The notes below the pieces were generated by a model. The model ran no database searches, was not told the origin of the DNA, and worked only from the letters and a program-made list of their open reading frames with translations. From assembly GCA_027056525.1 (NCBI GenBank), contig JALUKO010000159.1:1-11128 (forward strand): a stretch of DNA of 11,128 bases, given 5' to 3'. The position numbers were made by a program, and so were the translations under genes. This DNA comes from Helicobacteraceae bacterium (GTDB taxonomy: Bacteria > Campylobacterota > Campylobacteria > Campylobacterales > Sulfurimonadaceae). This document shows positions 1 through 7,421 of the stretch, in pieces. The stretch's first letter is position 1; each line of letters opens with the position of its first letter.

Positions 1-442
1 CAACATCCTCAACATTATCCACCTGCAAAAATGGAACTTCCCAGCTTGTCTCAGTCTCTGCTGTTTTTCCCATCTGTGCATTAAGCTCTTCAATGATCGT
101 CGCAACCGTTTCTTCATCAGCTTCAACGATATCACCGCTCTCTTCAGCAGCTTCTACCAGGTTCATAACCTCATCAAAAGCGTTGTAAAGTGCTTCTGTC
201 ATACTATCGGCAAAGTCAATTTTTCCGGCTCGAAGCATATCCAGAAGATCTTCTGCATGGTGTGTGATATCTTTTACAGAATCAAACCCGACAATACCAC
301 TTCCACCTTTTAGTGTATGTGCTGCACGAAATACAGAGTTGAGAAGTTCAGGATCATCACCACCGATCTCCTCTATGTTCTGATCTATAAATGCTAAATT
401 TTCTCTTGCTTCACTCAAAAACTGTTCTAATAACGGATCCAT
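1..442 (-). CDS. cheA: Chemotaxis histidine kinase CheA, N-terminal part (runs off left edge)
   Basis: CheA autophosphorylates on a histidine in its P1 (HPt) domain and passes the phosphate to CheY and CheB. Only the first 147 codons are in the window. They hold a P1 domain at about residues 1-100, with the motif FRAAHTLKGGSG around His42, the expected phosphorylation site. An acidic linker follows (about 105-147), leading toward the P2/CheY-binding and kinase domains outside the window. The ATG at 440-442 is preceded by an AGGGGG Shine-Dalgarno that overlaps the stop codon of the upstream cheY, leaving a 9-bp gap. It is the last visible gene of the operon. Campylobacterota CheA proteins often carry a C-terminal receiver domain, but this cannot be checked here. 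The identity is secure from the HPt motif together with the neighbours. Confidence 0.93.
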   Translation of the reverse strand, partial: MDPLLEQFLSEARENLAFIDQNIEEIGGDDPELLNSVFRAAHTLKGGSGIVGFDSVKDITHHAEDLLDMLRAGKIDFADSMTEALYNAFDEVMNLVEAAEESGDIVEADEETVATIIEELNAQMGKTAETETSWEVPFLQVDNVEDV

Positions 443-451
443 ACTATCCCC

Positions 452-817
452 CTAGCTCTTTACTAAAATGTCTATATACGCTTGTAGTTGATTTGGCTTT
501 ATAGGCTTTGTTTCAAAAAGATTTGCACCAACCTTGTAAGCATTTAATTTGTCTTCCTCTTTAGCCTGTGTTGTGATCATAATGACAGGCACAAATCTAT
601 GAGCATCTTGCTTTCTAAGATCCTGCACAAAAGAGTAACCGTCCATAATAGGCATATTGACATCAACTAAATACAAGTCAATCTCTTCATTGAGACTTTT
701 TTCCAATGCTTCCATGCCGTTTTCAGCTTCTAAAACATCAAGACCCATCGACTTGAGTATTGAACCATGATAATTTCTTACTGTTTTTGAATCATCTACT
801 ACCATTACTGTTGACAT
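452..817 (-). CDS. cheY: CheY-like single-domain response regulator (first cheY beside cheA)
   Basis: A 121-residue stand-alone receiver domain with all the catalytic positions: acidic pair Asp8/Asp9, phosphoacceptor Asp52 in VDVNMP, Thr82/Thr83 in MITT, and Lys104 in the TKP motif. The aromatic switch position, three residues before the lysine, is Phe101. There is no output domain, so signalling is by protein-protein contact, to a motor, to another effector, or as a phosphate sink for CheA. The ATG at 815-817 has a TAGGAG Shine-Dalgarno that includes the stop of the preceding CheZ-like gene (8-bp gap). It lies directly before cheA, with a second cheY two genes upstream. Which of the two carries the output cannot be decided from sequence. 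Confidence 0.92.
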   Translation of the reverse strand: MSTVMVVDDSKTVRNYHGSILKSMGLDVLEAENGMEALEKSLNEEIDLYLVDVNMPIMDGYSFVQDLRKQDAHRFVPVIMITTQAKEEDKLNAYKVGANLFETKPIKPNQLQAYIDILVKS

Positions 818-825
818 AATTACTC

Positions 826-1209
826 CTAAAAAAATTCTATTTCATTATCATCTTGGGAATGAAAATGTCCAGAATATGCTTCTTTTTTCTCTTTGGCATT
901 AACAAGGATATTTTGCAGTGCCAGATCAAGCTCTTCAAGTTCTCTCTCTACAGACAGGGCATCGTTTTGCATACCCTCTTGGCACTTTTGCATACTTCTT
1001 TTTGCCTCTTCAATAGCATCTACAGTCGCATTAAGCTGCTGAGATATCATATCTTGACGCTGTAATGCCTGCGTAATCTGCTCATCAACCTCAATGGAGT
1101 TTTGTTCTATAAGTTCACCAAAAACCATTGTTGATTTTTCAGAGAGTTCAATAATCTCTTTTTCGATCTCCTGTATATGTTCTAAAAGATGGCTAATTGA
1201 AGAAAACAT
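826..1209 (-). CDS. Short helical protein, putative minimal CheZ-like CheY phosphatase
   Basis: A 127-residue, almost entirely helical, acidic protein without membrane segments. Two features suggest a CheZ relative. First, residues 48-58 read ALQRQDMISQQ; the QDxxxQ pattern (Asp53, Gln57) has the spacing of the CheZ active site (E. coli FQDLTGQ), where the glutamine positions the attacking water. Second, the C-terminus HSQDDNEIEFF resembles the C-terminal CheY-binding tail of CheZ and the N-terminal CheY-binding peptide of FliM (acidic, SQD start, hydrophobic end). The protein is much shorter than E. coli CheZ (214 residues) or the longer Helicobacter type. A long helix (about 4-70) and a second one (about 72-110) could form a hairpin that dimerises into a four-helix bundle. 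It sits between two cheY genes, which fits the role. ATG at 1207-1209 with AAGGTG upstream. Function is inferred; a generic coiled-coil adaptor is the alternative. Confidence 0.6.
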   Translation of the reverse strand: MFSSISHLLEHIQEIEKEIIELSEKSTMVFGELIEQNSIEVDEQITQALQRQDMISQQLNATVDAIEEAKRSMQKCQEGMQNDALSVERELEELDLALQNILVNAKEKKEAYSGHFHSQDDNEIEFF

Positions 1210-1223
1210 AATTGCACCTTATT

Positions 1224-1595
1224 CTATGAGAGTCTCAAAACTCTTGTTATTGCTTGCTTTAACTGAGCCGGGTTAAATGGTTTTACGATCCATCCGGTCA
1301 GTCCAAGTGCTTTTCCCTGTTGTTTTAGCTCTGCTTTTGTTTCTGTTGTAAGCATCAAACATGGTGTTCTTTTCGTTGCCTCCACTTTACGAAGCTCCTG
1401 TAAAAACTCAAAACCGTTCATCACGGGCATATTGAGGTCTGTTATGATCAAATCCGGTGTCATACCTGCTTGGATCTCGGCTAAGGCATCTTGCGCCTGT
1501 GTATATTGTTTTACCTCTATTGGCATAGAGTTTGTTACCATTCTCGTTGAAGCTAAGGCTGTTTCACTATCATCTACAAATATTACTAACGGCAT
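1224..1595 (-). CDS. cheY: CheY-like single-domain response regulator (second cheY, beside cheR)
   Basis: A 123-residue receiver domain with acidic residues Asp8/Asp9, phosphoacceptor Asp53 in ITDLNMP, Thr83/Thr84 in MLTTE, and Lys105 in GWIVKPF. Trp102 occupies the aromatic switch position, where the other CheY of this operon has Phe. It diverges clearly from that paralogue over most of its length, so this is not a recent duplication. It is probably phosphorylated by the CheA encoded downstream. Its ATG (1593-1595) has an AGGAGA Shine-Dalgarno and a 9-bp gap from the cheR stop; the CheZ-like gene follows 14 bp further on. Two different CheY proteins suggest division of labour (one output and one sink, or two outputs), which is inference. 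Confidence 0.92.
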   Translation of the reverse strand: MPLVIFVDDSETALASTRMVTNSMPIEVKQYTQAQDALAEIQAGMTPDLIITDLNMPVMNGFEFLQELRKVEATKRTPCLMLTTETKAELKQQGKALGLTGWIVKPFNPAQLKQAITRVLRLS

Positions 1596-1604
1596 AATTC
1601 TCTC

Positions 1605-2435
1605 CTATTTTTGATATATCAATGTATTGTCAATTTTTTTTGCTTTAAAAACCGAAACGATACGGCTCATATATTCGGCATGTCCCAAAAGAACATACCC
1701 ACCCGGGTTTAACATATCGTAAAATGTCATTGCAACCTCTTTACGGGAAGCATCATCAAAATAGATAAGCATATTTCTTGAAAAGATCACATCAAACTTT
1801 CCAAGTTTTCTCATCTGCGTTTTATCAAAAACATTTGCTACCTGAAAGTCCACAGTTCCCTGTAGTTCTTCACCAAGTTCATACCCGAGACTTTTCTTTT
1901 TAAACCATTTGTTTAAAATGTTTTTTGGAATCGCATGAACTGAACGCTCCGTATATTTTGCTGCTTTTGCTTTTTCTATAACCGTTGAATCTATGTCGAT
2001 ACCAACAACCTCTATGTCTCTTTGCTCCACAACACTCCCCTCTTCCACTATATGGAGTATGATCGAGTAAGGTTCCTCCCCCGTTGAGCAGGGAGAAGAT
2101 AAGATCCTTAGCGGTTTTGAAGATGGCATCGTTTTGTGAAGCTCGGGAAGTATTCTGTTAACAAGAACTTCAAACTGGTCTTTTTCTCTAAAGAAATATG
2201 TTTCATTCACAGTAATAGCATTCATAAGCTCTTGAAACTCCGAACCCTCTTTATCATCAAAACGAAGTTTAAAAAAGTATTTTCTAAAATTATCAAAACC
2301 CAACTCTGCCGAGCGTTTATCTATATACTTCGCCAACTTCTCATAGTGTTTATCTTCTTCAAGATAGATACCGCTTTTTCTATAAATAAACTCACCAATT
2401 TTAGAAAAATTTTCTTTTGATAAAAGATGTGCCAT
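1605..2435 (-). CDS. cheR: Chemoreceptor methyltransferase CheR
   Basis: CheR methylates glutamates on the receptor adaptation helices, using S-adenosylmethionine. At 276 residues it has the usual family length. The N-terminal helical CheR_N domain (about 1-75) is followed by VNETYFFR (76-83), the SAM-binding motif SSPCSTGEEPYS (113-124), an acidic ribose-contact region GIDID (145-149), and the family motif FSRNMLIYF (218-226), with a late LGHAEYMS (250-257) as in other CheR proteins. The substrate is probably the two-tip receptor encoded in the same operon. That receptor ends in ELQQG and has no CheR-tethering NWETF-type pentapeptide, so CheR must dock without a tether. ATG at 2433-2435; only 3 bp separate it from the stop of the HEAT-repeat gene, so the two are probably translationally coupled. 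Confidence 0.95.
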   Translation of the reverse strand: MAHLLSKENFSKIGEFIYRKSGIYLEEDKHYEKLAKYIDKRSAELGFDNFRKYFFKLRFDDKEGSEFQELMNAITVNETYFFREKDQFEVLVNRILPELHKTMPSSKPLRILSSPCSTGEEPYSIILHIVEEGSVVEQRDIEVVGIDIDSTVIEKAKAAKYTERSVHAIPKNILNKWFKKKSLGYELGEELQGTVDFQVANVFDKTQMRKLGKFDVIFSRNMLIYFDDASRKEVAMTFYDMLNPGGYVLLGHAEYMSRIVSVFKAKKIDNTLIYQK

Positions 2436-2438
2436 ACC

Positions 2439-3062
2439 CTAACCTTTTATCATTTTAATAGCGCCATCCACTGCAAACTCTACATAGAATTCACTGCTAA
2501 AACGCTCTTTTAAAGATTCCAATAGAGCAATATCTTCCTCTTCTCCGATCTCCGCCAGATAATCAACTGCGGTCATTGCAACATTGACATCATCCTCTTT
2601 TTCTAAAAGTTCTAAAAGCATATCTCTTGATTCTGCAAAATTAACATCACCAAGCACATTAATAGCAAATATTCTCAAATCCCTGTCATCTCCAATCAAG
2701 AACTTTACTATGTAGTACTTGATCGCCTCACCGTAATCTCTGAGTATGGAGATAGCGAGGTTTCTTACATAGGCATTGTTAAGCTTTAATAACTCCATGA
2801 TCTCTTCTATGGGAGCATCTTCTGGATCTATATTGGCTATAACCGTTGCCACTTTTGTTGAAATATCTTTATCTGCATCTTCATTGTTTATGTATGATAT
2901 GAGGTATTTGGTACCGTTATGAAACTTAGCGATCTCTTCAACAGCATAGTCTTTCATCTCATCATCAACATCTGATTCAAAAAACTCTATCGCATCTTCA
3001 AGCGTATCAAATTGCGGTAATTCTTCAACATCTTGTTGTTCATGCTTTTTAATTAAAGCCAT
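2439..3062 (-). CDS. HEAT-repeat protein of the chemosensory operon
   Basis: A 207-residue, acidic, all-helical protein built from about five HEAT/PBS-lyase-like helical pairs of roughly 30 residues (approximately 34-82, 84-113, 113-143, 145-176 and 177-206). They are recognisable by recurring patterns such as AYVRNLAISILRDYG, DLRIFAINVLGDV and VNVAMTAVDYLAEIG. There is no signal peptide, membrane segment or catalytic motif. HEAT arrays are protein-binding scaffolds, so an adaptor role with CheB, CheR or the receptor array is likely but unproven. It lies between cheB (10-bp gap) and cheR (3-bp gap), with its own AAGGAG Shine-Dalgarno before the ATG at 3060-3062. As I recall, cluster I chemotaxis loci such as that of Vibrio cholerae also have an uncharacterised gene between cheB and cheR; whether it is homologous is untested. 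Confidence 0.75.
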   Translation of the reverse strand: MALIKKHEQQDVEELPQFDTLEDAIEFFESDVDDEMKDYAVEEIAKFHNGTKYLISYINNEDADKDISTKVATVIANIDPEDAPIEEIMELLKLNNAYVRNLAISILRDYGEAIKYYIVKFLIGDDRDLRIFAINVLGDVNFAESRDMLLELLEKEDDVNVAMTAVDYLAEIGEEEDIALLESLKERFSSEFYVEFAVDGAIKMIKG

Positions 3063-3072
3063 CTCATTCTCC

Positions 3073-4137
3073 TTACTTTAATGTTGCAATTTTTTTCAAA
3101 ATTTGCATAAAATCAAGCTGTTCCATAACACCACCTCTGTCATATGCTTCTTTTGGCATACCATAGACAGTAGCACTCTCTTCGCTTTCAGCCAAAGTAT
3201 AAGCACCTGCTTGCTTGAGCTTTACCATTGCATCAGCACCGTCATCACCGATTCCTGTAAGGATCACTCCGACAAGTTGTGCAGGTTTGAAGACTTCTAA
3301 AGCAGAAAACATCATCTCATTAACACTTGGTTGAAAAAAATTCTCACCTTTATTTTTATCTTCTCGTATCACTATCTTGCCCGATACCTTTTTGGTAAAA
3401 TTCATATGAACCCCGCCCCTGGCTACATATACATTGCCCGGAAGCAGTTCCATATTATGTTTGCTTTCATGTACAGGCAGAGCACTTGCACGATCAAGTC
3501 TCTGTGCAAATGCTTGAGTAAACTGCTCAGGCATATGCTGTACTATGCATACAGGATATTTGTAGTTTGCAGGTAACGAAGAACAAATCTGTTCGATAAG
3601 CCCCGGTCCACCTGTAGAAGAACCGATCAGGATCACTTTTTCTATATCTTTTGAACTTTCACTCTGCACTTCTCTTTCACGTGATGGGCGAGGAGCTCTT
3701 CTCTCACGTCTGGCAGGTCTTGAAGCTTGTCTTCTCAGACGTCTGAGAGGTATTTTACTCAAAGACTCTACTTTTTCTAAAATATCATCCCTGTTTTCCC
3801 TTTTACCCACATTCATTGTTCCGGGTTTTGCTATATAATCAATAGCACCAAGATCAAGAGCATCCATAGTGATAGAAGCATCCTCCGTTGTTAAAGAGCT
3901 GATCATAAGAATGGCACTTGGACGTTTTTGCATGATCTGTCGCACAGCTTCTATGCCATCCATAACAGGCATATTGATATCCATTGTGATAACATCATAT
4001 TGCTCTTGCGTTGCCTTATCCACGGCTTCTTGACCATTTTTCGCAAAATCAATCTCAAACTCCAGCGTAGCGATCATCTCACTTAATTGTTTCCTCACTA
4101 ATGCTGAATCATCGACTATAAGTACTTTTTTAGACAC
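3073..4137 (-). CDS. cheB: Chemoreceptor methylesterase/deamidase CheB
   Basis: CheB removes receptor methyl esters and is activated when CheA phosphorylates its receiver domain. Residues 1-120 form the receiver (Asp9/Asp10, phosphoacceptor Asp53 in MDINMP, Lys104 in IAKPG). Residues about 166-350 form the esterase with the Ser-His-Asp triad: Ser174 in GSSTGGP, His201 in VQHMP and Asp299 in TGIGDDGAD. All catalytic residues are present and the length (354) is normal. The linker at about 129-157 is unusually rich in arginine, with runs such as RRLRR and RRERRAPRP. The start is a GTG (4135-4137) that overlaps the TAG stop of the upstream CheW3 gene by one base (TAGTG), indicating translational coupling. 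The HEAT-repeat gene follows 10 bp downstream. Confidence 0.95.
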   Translation of the reverse strand: MSKKVLIVDDSALVRKQLSEMIATLEFEIDFAKNGQEAVDKATQEQYDVITMDINMPVMDGIEAVRQIMQKRPSAILMISSLTTEDASITMDALDLGAIDYIAKPGTMNVGKRENRDDILEKVESLSKIPLRRLRRQASRPARRERRAPRPSREREVQSESSKDIEKVILIGSSTGGPGLIEQICSSLPANYKYPVCIVQHMPEQFTQAFAQRLDRASALPVHESKHNMELLPGNVYVARGGVHMNFTKKVSGKIVIREDKNKGENFFQPSVNEMMFSALEVFKPAQLVGVILTGIGDDGADAMVKLKQAGAYTLAESEESATVYGMPKEAYDRGGVMEQLDFMQILKKIATLK

Positions 4138-5501
4138 TATATCTCCTCGCTCGCTACTATCTGGTTTATATCCATAGATAACACCAATCTTTTCCCATTA
4201 TCCAAATGCAAAACATTGGAAAACAATTCATCCTCTTGTTCCCTTAGTTCACTCTTTTTTATATTGAGAATATCACTTACACTGTCCACGACAAAACCTA
4301 TTTTTGTATCGTGTAAACTACAAACAATTATTTTTGAGTCTTCACCTATCTTTGTCTCTATATTTAATTTATCAAACAAAGAAACTATGGTTATAATCTG
4401 TCCTCTGATATTTATAATACCATCCACCAAATCATCCGTGTATGCTACTTTTGTAGTATCTACCGCATCTATGATCTCGGCGACATTTTCCACTTCAAAA
4501 GCATACTCTTTATCTGCAAGTTTAAAAACGATCACTTCCATAGCAATATCTTCCAAACCCTGAGTTTCACTTTGCTGATCTTTTATATCTATAAATGTTT
4601 CATTTTCATCAAAGATCTTCTCTAAAACCTCATGATCAAAAAAGGAGATTAAAGAATCACCGTTATGTATCACACCTGAAATTTTGTTATCTTCAAATCT
4701 CTCTTTCATATACTCTATGTTATATATAGGAAAATTCTTAATATCGATTATCTCATCTATCAACAAACCAATCTGCTTATTGGCATGTGAGATGATCAAA
4801 ATTCTGTTACTCTCTTTTTTGGTAGCATCAAAATTATAATATTTTCTCATATCTAAAACTGTGATCAGCTCATCACGAAGAGTAATAAGTCCCAAAATTT
4901 CTTCTGAACTTCCAATAATCTCTGTATACTCAATGTCAGATAAAATAATCTCTCTCAAGTACTCTATATTTATAGCAAACTTTTCATTGGACATTGAAAA
5001 TATTAAAAATCTGTTTGATTCTTCCTCTTTTGCAACCTCATTTTTCACTTTACCGTTTTTGATCTCTTTGGCATCAATAGCTACTCTGTGAATCTTAGAA
5101 AAAAGAGGCTCTAGATCCACAATTTGGATCAATTTATCCTCATGCTTATATATCGCGACAACAGGATCATTCTCGTTCTCTATGTACTCTATATTATTTT
5201 GATTAACTTCAATAGTATTAAGCACCTCGCTTACCAACAAAGAGTTTGAAGAGTATTGTGCATTTAAACTCAGTAACCTGCTTTTATCTAACTCAATATC
5301 AACCTCGTCCATATCAAGTAAAAGGTTCATATCAACCATGGTCACGATGTTCCCGCCAACAGCACAAAGTCCTCTGACACCTGCCGGTCTCAAAGGAAGA
5401 GGCATCAAAGAAGGCACTCTGGATATTTGGTTAATATCTTCTGTTGATATACCATAATGTTCCGAGCCGTTTTTGATGATCAATATCTCTTCTATTTGCA
5501 T
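4137..5501 (-). CDS. Triple CheW-domain scaffold protein
   Basis: A 454-residue soluble protein made of three consecutive CheW-like SH3-type beta-barrel domains at about residues 1-140, 162-305 and 320-454. Each carries the CheW core pattern: VRGLCAVGGNIVTMVDM (42-58), ILGLITLRDELITVLDM (202-218) and VDGIINIRGQIITIVSL (359-375). Only the third keeps the canonical N-x-R-G turn; the first lacks the arginine. The copies are strongly diverged, so the triplication is old. CheW links receptor tips to CheA. A three-domain version could bridge several receptors or kinases, and would suit the two-tip receptor encoded directly upstream. There is no receiver domain, so it is not CheV. ATG at 5499-5501 after AGGAGAG, 15 bp behind the receptor gene; it overlaps cheB by one base. 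The domain assignment is secure; the architectural role is inferred. Confidence 0.88.
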   Translation of the reverse strand: MQIEEILIIKNGSEHYGISTEDINQISRVPSLMPLPLRPAGVRGLCAVGGNIVTMVDMNLLLDMDEVDIELDKSRLLSLNAQYSSNSLLVSEVLNTIEVNQNNIEYIENENDPVVAIYKHEDKLIQIVDLEPLFSKIHRVAIDAKEIKNGKVKNEVAKEEESNRFLIFSMSNEKFAINIEYLREIILSDIEYTEIIGSSEEILGLITLRDELITVLDMRKYYNFDATKKESNRILIISHANKQIGLLIDEIIDIKNFPIYNIEYMKERFEDNKISGVIHNGDSLISFFDHEVLEKIFDENETFIDIKDQQSETQGLEDIAMEVIVFKLADKEYAFEVENVAEIIDAVDTTKVAYTDDLVDGIINIRGQIITIVSLFDKLNIETKIGEDSKIIVCSLHDTKIGFVVDSVSDILNIKKSELREQEDELFSNVLHLDNGKRLVLSMDINQIVASEEI

Positions 5502-5516
5502 ATATGCTCTCCTAAA

Positions 5517-7403
5517 TTATCCCTGTTGAAGTTCATCAGCCATTACAGCCAACTCCTCTACACCCTCACCGATATGTGACACAGTCTCAATAATAAGCTC
5601 ACTCGCTTTACGTGACTCCATCGCATTTCTAGCACTAAGTTCTACCGCTTTTTGGATCTCACTGATCCCTATCATCACCTGATTCATCCCCTCAAGGTTT
5701 TGATCATTGATCGCTTTGAGTCCTGTGTATCTGTCAAGCAGATCCACGAGCATATCTGTAATTTTTGTTATATCATTTATAAGTCCATCGATCGATGACT
5801 GCTCTTGTGCTTGAGAATCAAGGAGGTTGTTCCAGTCTGTTTTTACGGTATCTATTTCTGAGTTCATAGATTCAACAATATCATTGATCTTTTCAGTATT
5901 GCTCTCAGAGTCTTTTGCAAGGTTTCTAATATCAGCGCTTACAACCGCAAAACCTTTTCCAAAGTCTCCGGCACGAGCAGCTTCTATGGAACCACTGATA
6001 GCAAGCATATTGAGTTGAACAATCGAGTTTGAAATGTTTCCAACAGTTTTATCAACACTTTTTGTCTCTTTGACAATAACATTAAGTTCCGTTGCAGCTT
6101 CATTCCCTTGTGTGATGGAACCACTAAATGCTTCACGAATCTCCGCTACTGTATTTTTAACACTGTTAAACGAGACTTTTAACAGATCAAAGTTTCTGCG
6201 AGCGATCTCAATAAGCTTATCAATGTCTTTTGCAGCTTCAATACCCGCTTCTATCATCTCCTTGTTGGTCAATGCTCTTTGGTTGGTTGTATGGGAAGAG
6301 GATTCGATCTGATTGAGTGCCTGTGTAACATCTTCGAGCGCATTTTGGATATCATCCATAGAGGCACCGATAGTGTCAGCCGAAAGTGCTATATCTTCAG
6401 CAGATTTTATGGTATCTGTAGAGTATTTAAGTTCATCCGCAAGTGATGAAAGCTCTTTGATATCATCTTCTGTTTGCGCAAGTGCATCTGATTGGACATC
6501 AATGCCGTTAAGTGTTTTCTCCACTGAGAGCGCAATTTCCGCAGATGCAGCGGCAATATCTTGAGAACCATTGTTGATCTTGGAAGCAAAATCACCAAGT
6601 CTTTGCGTATATTTATTCACACTGCGTGCTGCTTCAACAGAATAAACGGCAATTTTCGTAAGCTCCTCCATTTTGAGGCTTAATTCATTCCCTTTTGTAC
6701 CGTTATTTGCGATAATGGTAGTAGTTGAACCTATACTTTTAATGATATTATCAATACTCTCTTGTATCTTGTTAACCAGTTCAGAGATAAATTCGGCATT
6801 TTTTTCACTTTCACCTGCTAGAGCACGTGTCTCATCTGCGACAACGGCAAAACCCTTTCCATGCTCTTTCGCGCGACTTGCTTCTATGGCAGCATTAAGT
6901 GCTAAAAGGTTTGTCTGATCTGCAATTTTTGCAATAAACCCAACCGCATCACCAATATTTTGTGAACTTTCTTTGAGCTCTTCACTTTTTGTTGAAGACT
7001 CTTCAGCCACTTTTACCGCCGTTGCCATTCTGCCCACAGAGTTGTTTATCTTTTCAACGGAAGCCATGATGTTATCACCCGTTGTAAGCGTAGATGAGAT
7101 CACAGTGTCTATTGTGGAGTTCATTCTATTTACGTTAGAATTGATCCCCCTTACATTTTCAAGTGCCTGTTCACTTGCTCCACTGTTTTCTTCTGCAGCA
7201 GTGGCGATCTGCTCCATAGATGATTTCAACTCTTCAATAGCACTGACACTCTCTTGTGCATTTTCAAGAATAGTCATCGAAACACCGGCAATGCTCTCAC
7301 TGATCTGCTGTTGTTTTGCCAGTGTTCTTTGCTTGCGTTTGTCTCCTCCCGAAGCCATCATTGCAGGAGATGAATTAGAACTGTTTTTTTTCACTAATGC
7401 CAT
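5517..7403 (-). CDS. Soluble chemoreceptor with two tandem signalling domains (DosM-like)
   Basis: A 628-residue methyl-accepting chemotaxis protein with no transmembrane segment, HAMP or recognisable ligand-binding domain. It contains two complete antiparallel coiled-coil signalling modules. The first (about 35-325) turns at a canonical tip, IADQTNLLALNAAIEASRA (160-178) followed by GKGFAVVADETRALA (182-196). The second (about 330-628) turns at a diverged tip, QLNMLAISGSIEAARAGD (463-480) followed by GKGFAVVSADIRNLA (482-496). Adaptation-like helices are visible near 54-83, 280-297 and 611-628 (for example MEQIATAAEE and QDIAAASAEI). Each module has arms of about 20 heptads. A double-signalling-domain receptor, DosM, organises a cytoplasmic array in Vibrio cholerae; this protein shares that architecture. 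With no sensory domain, input probably comes from a partner, plausibly the adjacent PAS protein. ATG at 7401-7403 after AAAGGA, 18 bp behind the PAS gene. Confidence 0.93.
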   Translation of the reverse strand: MALVKKNSSNSSPAMMASGGDKRKQRTLAKQQQISESIAGVSMTILENAQESVSAIEELKSSMEQIATAAEENSGASEQALENVRGINSNVNRMNSTIDTVISSTLTTGDNIMASVEKINNSVGRMATAVKVAEESSTKSEELKESSQNIGDAVGFIAKIADQTNLLALNAAIEASRAKEHGKGFAVVADETRALAGESEKNAEFISELVNKIQESIDNIIKSIGSTTTIIANNGTKGNELSLKMEELTKIAVYSVEAARSVNKYTQRLGDFASKINNGSQDIAAASAEIALSVEKTLNGIDVQSDALAQTEDDIKELSSLADELKYSTDTIKSAEDIALSADTIGASMDDIQNALEDVTQALNQIESSSHTTNQRALTNKEMIEAGIEAAKDIDKLIEIARRNFDLLKVSFNSVKNTVAEIREAFSGSITQGNEAATELNVIVKETKSVDKTVGNISNSIVQLNMLAISGSIEAARAGDFGKGFAVVSADIRNLAKDSESNTEKINDIVESMNSEIDTVKTDWNNLLDSQAQEQSSIDGLINDITKITDMLVDLLDRYTGLKAINDQNLEGMNQVMIGISEIQKAVELSARNAMESRKASELIIETVSHIGEGVEELAVMADELQQG

Positions 7404-7421
7404 TATAAAATCCTTTCCCTT

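Noticed and set aside
452..1595. The two cheY genes as a recent tandem duplication
   Set aside because: They share only receiver-domain landmarks, differ at the aromatic switch position (Phe101 versus Trp102) and across most other residues, so they are old paralogues or separately acquired.
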